From: an uncultured bacterium
GTDB taxonomy: Bacteria > Bacteroidota > Bacteroidia > Bacteroidales > Bacteroidaceae
Length of the DNA stretch: 64,000 nucleotides
Assembly: GCA_905214795.1 (NCBI GenBank)
Contig: CAJMNM010000011.1
Span: 1 to 64,000, forward strand
Direction of reading: 5' to 3'
Shown: positions 18,686 through 27,596 of the stretch, one piece after another
How the letters are laid out: the number at the start of each line of letters is the position of its first letter
How positions within the stretch are numbered: the stretch's first letter is position 1
Made by a program: the position numbers and the translations under genes
The notes under the pieces: model-generated
Told to the model about the DNA's origin: nothing
Databases searched by the model: none
Seen by the model: only the letters and a program-made list of their open reading frames with translations

Positions 18686-19268
18686 TTTCCCCAAAAAGTC
18701 CTTCACCCCTTCACATCACCCCATAACACACTATACAACTGAACGTTACGTGTGAAGGATTATCCTTCACACCGACCTGTTATGATTCACAGCACACCGG
18801 CAATGCCATATTATGTTAAAAAATATCAAACGGCAAACCATTCTGCCGATCGGGCATTGAGAACAACAATTTTCAGGCTTAAAAGGTGCGGAAAATATGA
18901 ATTCTTTACAAGAAACAAAACGGACACGGTTACGGGAAAATCCGTAACCGTGCGGAAATTCCTGTCTGCACGGTTACGAAGACATCCGCAACCGTACACG
19001 TGAAAGTCCGTAACAGTACGAAACGGAATTCGTAACCGTAGACAACAAAACCCGCAACCGTATGCGTTTTGGCCAACAAACCTTAAAAAATGTAAAAACA
19101 CACCGTTTTGATGTGAAGCAGGCGTGAAGGAGATGTGAAACAAGTCCTTCACATTTAAACTCCTGAACTTCAGAATTTTGAATATGATTGTGAAGGGGTG
19201 AAGGCAAAAAATGAAAAAATACCCTTATAGGGAAAATGCATGGGCACGCGGGCCTGACGTTCTTTTTT
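18686..19268 (+). repeat. dispersed non-coding element, copy A
   Basis: This gene-free stretch is related over its whole length to 39829-40383. It has exact 16-bp inverted repeats CCTTCACCCCTTCACA (18700-18715) and its complement (19189-19204). An internal palindrome has arms GTGTGAAGGAT (18750-18760) and ATCCTTCACAC (18762-18772), and another facing TGAAGG/CCTTCA pair lies near 19125-19151. The core TGAAGG therefore recurs in both orientations. Between them, around 18915-19065, copy A has a cluster of CCGTAACCGT-like units (CCGTAACCGT, CCGCAACCGT, TCGTAACCGT). After the right inverted repeat both copies share an AAAATACC...GGGC.CGCG...GTTCTTTTT tail. An 83-residue frame inside (18752-19003) looks like chance. 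The function is unknown. Confidence 0.7.
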
Positions 19269-19601
19269 ACGAAATGGGGTTGTTATGCCGCAAAGCAGAC
19301 AAACGTCACTGAAAGCTGCAAAATATGACTTAATACGTCCGGAAACGACCGAATGTGACCAAAGGTTACCATGCCTGTTATCCACCCTTTGTATATTTGC
19401 CTGCAAAAACAGACTGACCATGGAAAAATTACATTTACTGATACACAGAGCCGTAAAACGCTGGGCAGACAAGCATAAGACCGGACAAGCGACCGACACA
19501 CATACTGAAGCAGCAAAGGGGAAACACGAAGAAAAGCAGCCGGAACCTAAAGCAGCAGGTCATGAAACCATAATCGCCCGGGCTCATGACGGACAGAACA
19601 T
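19269..19601. other. intergenic region without a convincing gene
   Basis: It contains a perfect Bacteroidetes -7 motif TATATTTG at 19391-19398, 22 bases before an ATG at 19420. The frame from that ATG encodes a charged, low-complexity peptide (MEKLHLLIHRAVKRWADKHK...), but it runs through the xpt terminator and far into xpt on the opposite strand. Either a short unstable transcript is made here or the motif is fortuitous. Confidence 0.3.
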
Positions 19602-19632
19602 AAAAAAAGCGTGCCGGCAAAAACCGGCACGC
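19602..19632 (-). terminator. rho-independent terminator of xpt
   Basis: Read on the minus strand, GCGTGCCGG and CCGGCACGC (19609-19617 and 19624-19632) form a GC-rich stem with a small loop, followed by seven T residues (the A run at 19602-19608). It lies about 100 bases after the xpt stop codon. Confidence 0.8.
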
Positions 19633-19730
19633 CATATATCTTTACGTGATAACCTACTGACGGCACACAAACACCGTACTACGGGCCTCATCACCGAAAA
19701 CCCGGACAAGCATCACCCTGATGAAACGTA

Positions 19731-20300
19731 TTATTCCTTGAACTTAATCCGGCAATCGTCCAGACTGTCGATAATGGCCAGTGACTCTACGTGTATACCC
19801 TTATTCCGCAGTGAATCACCACCATGCTGGAACGCCTTTTCAATAAGGAATCCCATACCGGTCAGCTCGGCACCCGACTGCTCGACCAGGTCGATAATGG
19901 CATTGGCCGCATTACCGTTGGCCAGGAAGTCGTCGATGAAAAGCACCTTGTCGCCCTTGTGCAGATAATCCTGGCACACGCAGACATCATAAGTGATGTT
20001 CTTGGTAAACGAAAAGACCTGAGCAGTAAGCATGTGCTCCATGGTACTGGGTTTTTTCTTCTTGACAAACACCACCGGCAATTCGAGCAGATAACCCACC
20101 ATAATGGCCGGAGCAATACCACTGGCCTCTATGGTCAGTACTTTATTGATATCTGTTCCGGCAAACCGTCTGACAAGCTCTACCGCCATAGACTTCATCA
20201 AAATAGGGTCCATCTGATGATTGATAAAATTATCCACTTTGAGGATGCCGCCTTCCAAGCATCTTCCGTCACGCAATATTCTCTCTTTCAGCGCCTTCAT
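19731..20300 (-). CDS. xpt: xanthine phosphoribosyltransferase
   Basis: This 189-residue type I phosphoribosyltransferase salvages xanthine to XMP using PRPP. It has the PRPP-binding loop KVLFIDDFLANGNAA (the V-L-x-x-D-D-x-x-A-x-G pattern), the purine-side TIEASGIAPA segment, and the family-specific VVFVKKKKPSTM and G-I-H-V-E-S-L-A-I-I-D-S blocks. The length matches Bacillus Xpt. The 142-base upstream gap shows a near-consensus -7 (TAACTTTA at 20346-20353, minus strand) and no purine-riboswitch-like fold that I can recognise. It is followed by its own terminator and so is probably monocistronic. Confidence 0.93.
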   Translation of the reverse strand: MKALKERILRDGRCLEGGILKVDNFINHQMDPILMKSMAVELVRRFAGTDINKVLTIEASGIAPAIMVGYLLELPVVFVKKKKPSTMEHMLTAQVFSFTKNITYDVCVCQDYLHKGDKVLFIDDFLANGNAANAIIDLVEQSGAELTGMGFLIEKAFQHGGDSLRNKGIHVESLAIIDSLDDCRIKFKE

Positions 20301-20442
20301 GTTACCTGTAATAAAAAAAGGTTCTTTTATTTGTTGTTGAAACCGTAAAGTTACAAAATTTTAATGGAATCTTAAAACAATCGGCTTGTGAAATCGACAT
20401 GATGATATTATTTCGGCTCAGCCCCTTCAACAGGCTGACGGA

Positions 20443-21636
20443 TTAATCGGGATAAACCACTTTATCGAGAATACCCGTCAGACAGGCAATGGCCACACCG
20501 TAATTTGTCATGGGAACATGCTGTACTCGTGCCTGACGCAAACGTGACATCACATGGCGGCGGGTAAACATACAGGCTCCGCAATGAATCACCAAATCGT
20601 ATCCGGAAAGATCCTCCGGAAAGTCGTTTCCCGACACGATGTCGATTGACAACCGGTCGCCGAACCGTTTGCGGAGAAGGCGGGGAAGCTTTACGCGTCC
20701 GATATCCTCGTGCAGAGGCACATGGGTACAGGCCTCTGCTATCAGCACACGGGCATCGGGCCGCAACCGGCGCAGCGCGTCTGCACCGTCCACGAAACTG
20801 CGGATATCGCCTTTCTGGCGTGCGAAAAGTACGGAAAAAGAGGTCAGACGAGTGGCCGGAGGACATTGTGCCTCTACTGCGGGAAAGACCTGTGAGTCGG
20901 TAATAATCAATGTGGGCGGCGACTGGAGCGCGGCCAGCATGGCCGGCAAGGATTCGGCCGTACAGCAATGCACAAGACAATGTTTGTCCAACAGATTGCG
21001 CAACGTCTGTACCTGAGGCAGAATCAGTCTGCCTTTTGGGGCCTGCAAATCCTGCGGCATGACCAGCAACACGGTATCTCCTTCGCCGACCAGTGTACCG
21101 GTCAGGTCGTCAAGGTCGTCATAACGTTTATAGACAGCGGCCATGGCATCACGGAGAACATCGAGTCCGCGGCCGTCCATGGCCGATACGGCACATAAAG
21201 TACGGCCCAGCTTACGCTCCCAGGCCTGAAGCTCACCGTCCGGAGCGGTATCCATTTTATTGCAGACTGCTATAACCGGTATCTCTTCCGACTCAAAACA
21301 GGCCAGCCAGCGGCGTTCGCTTTCGGCCTCATCGGGCATGCCCGATACGACAAGCAAAGCAAGGTCCATCTTACGGGCCATCTTGCGGGTACGTTCTACA
21401 CGCAACGTTCCCAAACCGCCTTCGTCATCATAGCCGGCCGTATCCACGATAACAGCTGCGCCGATGCCGGGCAGTTCCATGTTTTTCTGTACGGCATCGG
21501 TGGTGGTTCCGGGCACATCCGATACGATGGCCGTATCCTGACCGGTCAGGGCATTGACCAACGATGACTTGCCACTGTTGCGGCGACCGAACAGGCCGAT
21601 ATAAAACCGGTTGGCACGTGGTGTTTCTTCTTTCAT
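20443..21636 (-). CDS. hydF: [FeFe] hydrogenase H-cluster maturation GTPase HydF
   Basis: HydF is the scaffold on which the 2Fe subcluster is built before transfer to the hydrogenase. The 397-residue protein has an N-terminal GTPase domain with P-loop GRRNSGKS (residues 17-24), DTAGYDD switch II and NKMD. A dimerisation domain follows, then a C-terminal cluster-binding domain with an early Cys-Thr-His pair and the conserved HCGACMFTRRH motif. It lies 40 bases downstream of hydG in the same orientation, so hydE-hydG-hydF form an operon. Confidence 0.95.
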   Translation of the reverse strand: MKEETPRANRFYIGLFGRRNSGKSSLVNALTGQDTAIVSDVPGTTTDAVQKNMELPGIGAAVIVDTAGYDDEGGLGTLRVERTRKMARKMDLALLVVSGMPDEAESERRWLACFESEEIPVIAVCNKMDTAPDGELQAWERKLGRTLCAVSAMDGRGLDVLRDAMAAVYKRYDDLDDLTGTLVGEGDTVLLVMPQDLQAPKGRLILPQVQTLRNLLDKHCLVHCCTAESLPAMLAALQSPPTLIITDSQVFPAVEAQCPPATRLTSFSVLFARQKGDIRSFVDGADALRRLRPDARVLIAEACTHVPLHEDIGRVKLPRLLRKRFGDRLSIDIVSGNDFPEDLSGYDLVIHCGACMFTRRHVMSRLRQARVQHVPMTNYGVAIACLTGILDKVVYPD

Positions 21637-21676
21637 TCCGATAGTTTTTTAATTGAGAGGGCTATACAGACGTTTC

Positions 21677-23098
21677 TTAAAAACGGAAATCGCGTGCCCC
21701 GTGCGCAATCTCATCAATATATTTCCGGGCATTCTCGCGTACCTTGTCACCGGGTATATCCTCCAGCATACGGGCTATCATGGCCTCTCCCTTACGACGG
21801 GTATCGGGCGAAGCGTAATCCTGCAGATATTCCTTCAGTGTCAGTAAGGCGTTGGGCAGACAGCAATTGGCAATCTGTCCTTTCTTGACCAGACTCATGA
21901 AGCGGTCACCCGTACGTCCTTCACGGTAGCAGGCCGTACAGAAGCTCGGAATATAACCCAAGTCGAGCAGCCAGCCCACCACCTCGTCGAGCGTACGGCG
22001 GTCGGTCACGTCGAACTGGGATGAATTCTCGTCCTCTGCCTCCTCGTGCACATAACCGCCCACACTGGTGCGTGACCCGCCGCTCAGTTGTGAGACACCC
22101 AGCTCGAGCACACGCTCACGACTGCGCTTGCTCTCACGCGTAGACACTATCATGCCGGTATAGGGTACGGCAATACGGATGACGGCCACAATTTTGTGGA
22201 ACACCTCGTCGGGCACACAGTTCTTGAAATCAGCGGTATCGATATCATCGGCCATGCACAGGCGCGGTACGCTGATGGTATGCGGACCCACGCCGAAAGT
22301 AGCCTCAAGATGCTCGGCATGCATCAGCAAACCGATAAAATCGTAACGGTAAGTTTCCAGACCGAACAGTACGCCGATACCGACATCGTCTATCCCACCC
22401 TGCATGGCGCGGTCCATGGCCTCGGTATGATAGGCATAGTCGCTCTTTGGTCCCGTGGGATGCAAGGCCTCATAATTGGCCTTGTTATAGGTTTCCTGAA
22501 ACAGGATGTAAGTACCGATGCCGGCTTCCTTGAGCTTGCGGTAGTTCTCCACCGTAGTGGCGGCGATATTGACATTCACCCGCCGGATGGCACCGTTTCT
22601 GTGCTTGATGCTGTAAATGGTCTTAATACTCTCGAGCACATATTCTATGGGATTGTTCTTGGGGTCTTCGCCGGTTTCGAGCGCCAGACGCTTATGCCCC
22701 ATATCCTGAAGGGCTATGACTTCCTGACGGATTTCATCCTGCGTCAGTTTTTTACGACGTATGGTTTTGTTGCGTGCATGATAAGGACAATACACGCAAC
22801 CGTTGACACAATAGTTGGACAGATAAAGCGGGGCAAACATCACGATGCGGTTGCCGTAGAATTTCTGTTTGATTTCACGGGCCAGCGCAAACATGTCTTC
22901 AATCAGGTCCGGTTGGTCGCACTCGAGCAGCACAGCCGCCTCGCGGTGGGACAGGCCCTTGCACTGACGGGCTTTATCGAGAATGGACTTAATCAGTTCG
23001 CGGTTGCTTTTATGCTCCGCCGCATAAGCAATGGTTTCGCGTATCTCGCTGTCTGAAATAAACTCTTCAGCTTTAGCTGATGTAACTTGGTAACTCAT
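21677..23098 (-). CDS. hydG: [FeFe] hydrogenase H-cluster radical SAM maturase HydG
   Basis: HydG cleaves tyrosine to give the CO and CN ligands of the H-cluster. The 473-residue protein carries the radical SAM motif CxxxCxxC (Cys97, Cys101, Cys104 in CVNGCVYC). It also has the C-terminal second-cluster region FCTACYREGRTGDRF...ANCC, which separates HydG from its relative ThiH. The start codon overlaps the hydE stop (ATGA at 23095-23098), which indicates translational coupling. Confidence 0.96.
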   Translation of the reverse strand: MSYQVTSAKAEEFISDSEIRETIAYAAEHKSNRELIKSILDKARQCKGLSHREAAVLLECDQPDLIEDMFALAREIKQKFYGNRIVMFAPLYLSNYCVNGCVYCPYHARNKTIRRKKLTQDEIRQEVIALQDMGHKRLALETGEDPKNNPIEYVLESIKTIYSIKHRNGAIRRVNVNIAATTVENYRKLKEAGIGTYILFQETYNKANYEALHPTGPKSDYAYHTEAMDRAMQGGIDDVGIGVLFGLETYRYDFIGLLMHAEHLEATFGVGPHTISVPRLCMADDIDTADFKNCVPDEVFHKIVAVIRIAVPYTGMIVSTRESKRSRERVLELGVSQLSGGSRTSVGGYVHEEAEDENSSQFDVTDRRTLDEVVGWLLDLGYIPSFCTACYREGRTGDRFMSLVKKGQIANCCLPNALLTLKEYLQDYASPDTRRKGEAMIARMLEDIPGDKVRENARKYIDEIAHGARDFRF

Positions 23099-24189
23099 TT
23101 TTTATGTTTCTGTAAATCTGGTTCGTAATCTCCACGCCCGTAGGCTACATGGTAACCTATGCGGGCGAGCTGTTGTTCGGTCAGCCGCAAGGCCTCGGCC
23201 GACTCGCTGCCGCTGAATGCCTTATGGTCGTAAATGCTGTATTTGCCGCGCACCGACGAGGGGGACAGATTGGGCATCACGACATTGGCACCGGACAGGA
23301 TAGCGTCTTCGCGGCCTGTCGGGCTGAGTGTGGCCAAAGCGGTTGTAGCCGGAATCAGCGCGTCGGGGAACCGGAGGCGCAGCAAGGCCACCAGCCGCAA
23401 CGTCAGTGCCACCGATCCGGCACACTCGCGGGCGAACGGTGTATGTTCCGCCGGTATAAAAGGTCCTATACCTATCATCTCGGGGCGCAGGCGTTCCAGA
23501 AACTCCAAATCGTCGATGAGACAATCTGTGGTCTGTCCCGGCGAACCGACCATCATGCCGGCTCCGGTCTGGAAGCCCAGACGCTTCAGGGTTTCAAGAC
23601 AGTCCAAACGGTGTGACAGACTCATCTCTACCGGATGAAGACGGGCATAATGCAAAGCGTTGCGTGTTTCATGACGGAGCAGATAACGGTCTGCCCCGGC
23701 CTCACGGAACATCCTGTAAGCAGCCTCTGAACGTTCGCCCACCGAAAGGGTTACAGCGCATGACGGAAACGCATTCTTTATGTCGCGCACCACACCGGCA
23801 ATCCACTCATCGTCCTGGCCGTCGTCCTCGCCTCCCTGCAATACAAAAGTTGAGAAACCCAGGGCCGCACCCTCCCGGCAACAGTCCAGAATCTGGTCAC
23901 GGGTGAGACGGTAGCGCGACGCAAAGCGGTTGGAACGCCGCAGGCCGCAATAATAGCAATCGTTATGGCAGAATGATGAGATCTCTATCAGTCCGCGTAT
24001 ATATATACCTTTATTGAAACGGGCAGCAGCCTGCCTGCCTGCCGTCTGTCTAAGGCATAAATCCTGCTCCCCGTCCGGCCCTTCTATCAACCGGCGCCAC
24101 TCTTCACGTGAAAGCGACCGGCCCTGACGCAGCCTGTCCAAAAGGAACAGAAAATCGTGATTTGAAAGATTATTCTGCTTTTCCATCAT
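23095..24189 (-). CDS. hydE: [FeFe] hydrogenase H-cluster radical SAM maturase HydE
   Basis: HydE is the radical SAM enzyme that helps form the azadithiolate-bridged precursor of the H-cluster. The 364-residue protein has the cluster motif CHNDCYYC (Cys74, Cys78, Cys81), a GGEDDGQDDEW stretch in the S-adenosylmethionine region and the late MPNLSPSSVRGKYSIYD signature typical of HydE. It is the first gene of hydEGF. A TATCTTTG -7 motif at 24200-24207 (minus strand) lies only 11 bases before the start codon, so the leader would be very short. The hydrogenase gene is divergent on the other side of the 81-bp gap. Confidence 0.95.
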   Translation of the reverse strand: MMEKQNNLSNHDFLFLLDRLRQGRSLSREEWRRLIEGPDGEQDLCLRQTAGRQAAARFNKGIYIRGLIEISSFCHNDCYYCGLRRSNRFASRYRLTRDQILDCCREGAALGFSTFVLQGGEDDGQDDEWIAGVVRDIKNAFPSCAVTLSVGERSEAAYRMFREAGADRYLLRHETRNALHYARLHPVEMSLSHRLDCLETLKRLGFQTGAGMMVGSPGQTTDCLIDDLEFLERLRPEMIGIGPFIPAEHTPFARECAGSVALTLRLVALLRLRFPDALIPATTALATLSPTGREDAILSGANVVMPNLSPSSVRGKYSIYDHKAFSGSESAEALRLTEQQLARIGYHVAYGRGDYEPDLQKHKK

Positions 24190-24199
24190 AATTTTAACA

Positions 24200-24236
24200 C
24201 AAAGATAGTGAAAGTTATCTTTTTTTTGTAGTTTTG
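24200..24236. promoter_or_regulatory. divergent -7 motifs between hydE and the hydrogenase gene
   Basis: Two perfect TAnnTTTG -7 motifs face outward: TATCTTTG on the minus strand (24200-24207) for hydE and TAGTTTTG on the plus strand (24229-24236) for the hydrogenase. Neither has a clean TTTG at the expected -33 distance. The arrangement implies shared control of enzyme and maturases. Confidence 0.5.
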
Positions 24237-24270
24237 TCTCATCGAATTATAATAATAACCAACTAAGCAA

Positions 24271-25713
24271 ATGGCATACAATAACAACATTATGTTTATC
24301 CGCTACCAGTTGCTAGCCAGACTGGTCAACATGTGGAAAAAGAATGAGCTGATTGAGAAAATTGACAAGCTCCCGGTAGAACTTCATCCACGCAAACAGA
24401 AACCTCAAGGCCGCTGCTGCGTTTACAAGGAACGCGCCGTCACCAAATACAAGACCATGGCCATGATGGGATTTGACATGACAGATGAAACAGATGAAAC
24501 AGAAAGACTGTCTACCTATGCGCAACGCATGCTCGACCGTGACAACATTTCGCCGGAAAAGAGCATTCTGAGCGTAATGGACGAAGCTTGCTCATCCTGT
24601 GTCAAGATTAACTATGAAGTCAGCAACCTGTGTCGCGGCTGCGCAGCCCAGGCCTGTCACAACAACTGTCCGAAAGACGCCATCCGTTATGACAATGAGG
24701 GCAAGGCATACATTGACCACGACAAATGTATCAGCTGCGGAAAATGTCATCAGGTCTGTCCTTATCATGCCATTGTTTATATCCCTGTGCCCTGTGAGGA
24801 GGCTTGTCCGGTGAAGGCTATTTCAAAAGACGAATACGGTGTGGAGCACATCGACCCCAATAAATGTATCTATTGCGGAAAATGTCTTAACGCCTGTCCG
24901 TTCGGCGCCATTTTCGACACATGCAGTGTGTTTGACGTACTGAAACGCATCAAGAGCGAGAAGAAGGTGATTGCCATGGTGGCTCCTTCTGTGCTGGCGC
25001 AGTTCAAGCAGCCCATCGAGAAAGTATTCGGCGCATTGAAAGCTATCGGTTTCGACGATGTGATTGAGGTGGCTTATGGCGCTGAGGAAACCATCCGCAA
25101 CGAGGCACACGAATTTAAGGAGAAGATAGAAAGCGGCGCCGCCTTTATGACCACAAGCTGCTGCTCGGCTTATGTACAGCTGGCACGCAAACATATCCCT
25201 GAAATCATGCCTTACATATCAAGTACAGGTTCACCCATGCGTTATGCCGCCGCGTATGCCCGCAAGAAACATCCGGAAGGCATCAACGTGTTTATCGCTC
25301 CGTGCGCTTCCAAGAAAGCAGAAGGCCGCGAAGATCCGAATGTGGACTTTGTATGGACATTCCGTGAACTGGACGCTGTGCTCGAAGGTCTTGAAATTGA
25401 CATGGAAAGCTGCGCACCATTTACTCCGGACGAACATTCCGGTCACGACGCTCACGGTTTCGCAAAGACAGGCGGTGTATTCACAGCCGTGAAGAACATG
25501 ATTGGCGACCCGAACCTGCAGGGTACGATTATCGCTGACTTGAACAAGAAGAATATCGCTGCACTACGTGCTTATGCCAAGACGGGTAAATGCCCGACCA
25601 AGATGATTGAGGTGATGGCCTGTCCGGGCGGCTGCATCAGCGGTCCGTGTGCCTGCAACGAAGGTATGGCTGCCATCCGTCAGTTTGACGCCGAACTGAA
25701 AAAGAAGGAATAA
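24271..25713 (+). CDS. [FeFe] hydrogenase, group B-like, with N-terminal ferredoxin domains
   Basis: The 480-residue enzyme should interconvert protons and H2. Residues about 110-225 hold several cysteine clusters for 4Fe-4S centres (CRGCAAQACHNNCP, CISCGKCHQVCP, CEEACP, CIYCGKCLNACP). The H-cluster domain follows with its three motifs: TTSCCSAYV (L1), FIAPCASKKAE (L2) and MACPGGCISGPC (L3). Replacement of the usual TSCCPxW by TSCCSAY, and GGCISGPCAC in L3, are features of the poorly studied group B monomeric enzymes. No partner flavoprotein or NADH subunit is encoded nearby, so it probably works with ferredoxin. Convergent structures follow it. Confidence 0.9.
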   Translation: MAYNNNIMFIRYQLLARLVNMWKKNELIEKIDKLPVELHPRKQKPQGRCCVYKERAVTKYKTMAMMGFDMTDETDETERLSTYAQRMLDRDNISPEKSILSVMDEACSSCVKINYEVSNLCRGCAAQACHNNCPKDAIRYDNEGKAYIDHDKCISCGKCHQVCPYHAIVYIPVPCEEACPVKAISKDEYGVEHIDPNKCIYCGKCLNACPFGAIFDTCSVFDVLKRIKSEKKVIAMVAPSVLAQFKQPIEKVFGALKAIGFDDVIEVAYGAEETIRNEAHEFKEKIESGAAFMTTSCCSAYVQLARKHIPEIMPYISSTGSPMRYAAAYARKKHPEGINVFIAPCASKKAEGREDPNVDFVWTFRELDAVLEGLEIDMESCAPFTPDEHSGHDAHGFAKTGGVFTAVKNMIGDPNLQGTIIADLNKKNIAALRAYAKTGKCPTKMIEVMACPGGCISGPCACNEGMAAIRQFDAELKKKE

Positions 25714-25820
25714 ACACGCTGACTGTACGTGTCACGAGAACAGGCCGACGGAACTGAAAAAAACAGCATTACGGTCTGTATGACAGACAGTTCCTTTGGA
25801 AACAATAATCCTATCATAAA

Positions 25821-25864
25821 AAAACACGCTGCAATAACATTCTTTTATTGCAGCGTGTTTTTTT
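25821..25864. terminator. bidirectional terminator between the hydrogenase and HdeD-like genes
   Basis: A 17-bp stem (25821-25837 with 25845-25861, around CACGCTGCAATAA) has A and T runs on both sides, so it can stop transcription from either convergent gene. Confidence 0.85.
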
Positions 25865-25893
25865 ATTAATGTGTTTGTACCACCGGCAACCGG

Positions 25894-26448
25894 TTACTCT
25901 TCATACATCACCGTTATTTCATTCTTTTTATATTTTCTCCAACGAATGCCGTTAATCAGTTCGGTAATGCCATAGATTATCATGCTGCATCCCAACAGAA
26001 TAAAAGGCAATGACGCTGTTTCCATCGGTTTGAAAATTACAATAATTCCGATTGCCATAAAGACAAGTGACAGGAGGAATGACCACCAGTTGAAAGGCAG
26101 TACCTTACGCAATTTAACGGTATTCCATAACTGGTTGATACCGGCCAATACCAACAGTCCACCCAACAGGAACATCAGATAAGCGATGAAATAACCGGGA
26201 AAGAAACCGAGGAACAGACCGAAAAGCAAACTTCCCACGCCGACCAGCGGAAACATCGGAATCACTGCCGGTTTCTCTGAAAACCGGATAATCAGATAGC
26301 TGATGATAGACAGCAAACCGGACAAAAGGAACAGGCCTCCTATGACCTGGACAAGCAATGTGGTAATACGCGTAGGATTATAGACCAGCAGAATGCCGAC
26401 CAGGACAGCGCATACCGAACGGAAAATGTAACTGTTCACGACTTTCAT
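25894..26448 (-). CDS. HdeD/DUF308 family inner-membrane protein
   Basis: I start at ATG 26448 (MKVVNSYIFRSVCAVLVG), giving 184 residues; the frame is open to 26511 but the extra residues are not conserved-looking. The protein is almost entirely hydrophobic, with about six transmembrane helices in pairs, in the pattern of HdeD and DUF308 proteins (P-T-R-I-T, two G-G-L-F/L-L-L-x-G segments, and a mid-protein P-x-x-W-W). In E. coli HdeD contributes to acid resistance, but the role in Bacteroidales is not known. It is convergent with the hydrogenase and separated by a shared terminator. Confidence 0.7.
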   Translation of the reverse strand: MKVVNSYIFRSVCAVLVGILLVYNPTRITTLLVQVIGGLFLLSGLLSIISYLIIRFSEKPAVIPMFPLVGVGSLLFGLFLGFFPGYFIAYLMFLLGGLLVLAGINQLWNTVKLRKVLPFNWWSFLLSLVFMAIGIIVIFKPMETASLPFILLGCSMIIYGITELINGIRWRKYKKNEITVMYEE

Positions 26449-26591
26449 AATAGTATGATTTAATATAACGTTACAGCTAAGATACAAATTAATATTTCCT
26501 GACGATAACAAAAAGCATAAAAAACGACAATAAATTGCATTTATGAGAATAAATGCGTTCTTTTGCGCTGCATTTCGTAATCAAAACACTT

Positions 26592-27152
26592 ATGGCTACT
26601 GAAATTTATCTTGTACGTCACGGAGAAACAGAAGAGAATCACCGTAATATTCTTCAAGGTCATCTGCCCGGTCACCTCACCAAAGAAGGTATCGCACAGG
26701 CACAGCAGTTACGTGACGAACTGGCACAGACGCATTTCGACACCTTGCTTTGCAGCGACCTGAAACGCTGTGTGGATACGGCCGCCATTCTGAACGAACC
26801 TCACGGACTGACTCCCGAATACACAACCTTGCTACGTGAACGGGACTGGGGTCCCTTCACCGGAATGGATATTCTGAAAGCCCGCACCATGATTGACGAC
26901 CGGGCTGAGACTGTGGAATCGATGTTTCACAGAGCAGATTTGCTGTTGAACGACATTCTACGCCGTTTCCCCGACCGGCGTATCCTGGCTGTCAGCCACG
27001 GACTGTTCTGCCGGGTGATACAGGCCGCCGTACTGGGAAAAACCATCCGTGACATCCCGCGTATGCACAATGCGGAAGTCCGCATTGTAGAACTTGTGCC
27101 GCCTTTCCGCTTCTCCATTCAGGATGAAGAGACAGGAGCTACGGCCAATTAA
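26592..27152 (+). CDS. histidine phosphatase family protein (phosphoglycerate-mutase-like)
   Basis: The 186-residue product, started at ATG 26592, has the catalytic LVRHGETEEN near the N-terminus, a second conserved R-E-R-D-W-G segment with the acid residue, and the distal catalytic histidine in LAVSHGLFCR. This is the cofactor-dependent phosphoglycerate mutase/acid phosphatase fold. Small members of this group include alpha-ribazole phosphatase (CobC) and broad phosphatases. The neighbours give no pathway, so the substrate is left open. The frame is open from 26553 but the conserved fold starts right at MATEIYLVRHG. Confidence 0.85.
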   Translation: MATEIYLVRHGETEENHRNILQGHLPGHLTKEGIAQAQQLRDELAQTHFDTLLCSDLKRCVDTAAILNEPHGLTPEYTTLLRERDWGPFTGMDILKARTMIDDRAETVESMFHRADLLLNDILRRFPDRRILAVSHGLFCRVIQAAVLGKTIRDIPRMHNAEVRIVELVPPFRFSIQDEETGATAN

Positions 27153-27200
27153 AATTTCAACTGCTACAGGCTGTCATCCGTACAGACAGTTATAATCATA

Positions 27201-27244
27201 AAAAAAGTCTGATTCCGTATTTTCTACTGAAATCAGACTTTTTT
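27201..27244. terminator. terminator after the histidine phosphatase gene
   Basis: A 14-bp stem AAAAAAGTCTGATT / AATCAGACTTTTTT (27201-27214, 27231-27244) ends in a T run on the plus strand and an A run on the other side. Confidence 0.82.
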
Positions 27245-27396
27245 TTATTTTAATTTAAGTTGTGCTTGCATAACGAATTGACCCAGGTTATCATCCACAT
27301 ACACATTAGTTTACTTATTAACTGAAACCATATCAAGTTACAAAAACGGAACTTAAATTCATTTATTCTTTTGTCCAAAACTTTTGCACTCATAAT

Positions 27397-27427
27397 TTTG
27401 TCATATTATGAATAAAACTTACCTTTG
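27397..27427 (+). promoter_or_regulatory. Bacteroidetes-type promoter upstream of the toxin-antitoxin-chaperone module
   Basis: TTTG at 27397-27400 is followed after exactly 19 bases by TACCTTTG at 27420-27427. This is the full -33/-7 consensus of the primary sigma factor in Bacteroides. It would give a leader of roughly 180 bases before the toxin ATG at 27618. No other gene lies in the 27245-27617 gap. Confidence 0.65.
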
Positions 27428-27596
27428 TACATAATCTCATACTGAATAACAGACGAGTTTATGTATTGAACGGATACGTAGGATGTGAAAAACAGTCACA
27501 CTTAGTAAATAAAATACAAAGAAACTCATCTTGAAAAATACAACAATTCCAGAACAGATTATATGTGATATAAAAAATACAAAAAATAATTAATAT

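Noticed and set aside
18752..19003. Eighty-three-residue frame inside the dispersed element
   Set aside because: It covers the palindrome and the CCGTAACCGT cluster, has no recognisable content, and copy B does not keep the frame.
18915..19065. CRISPR-like array
   Set aside because: The units are short (about 10 bases), irregularly spaced and occur in both orientations, unlike CRISPR repeats; no cas genes are present.
19420..19968. Plus-strand frame with a perfect -7 motif (TATATTTG) 22 bases before its ATG
   Set aside because: The peptide is low in complexity, the frame crosses the xpt terminator and continues 240 bases into xpt on the opposite strand. I keep the promoter motif as a note only.
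20301..20442. Possible purine riboswitch in front of xpt
   Set aside because: The leader is short and AT-rich and does not show the conserved three-way-junction bases of that class.
22196..23056. Long open frame of 286 codons opposite hydG
   Set aside because: It is the antisense frame of a GC-rich, clearly identified gene; such shadows are expected.
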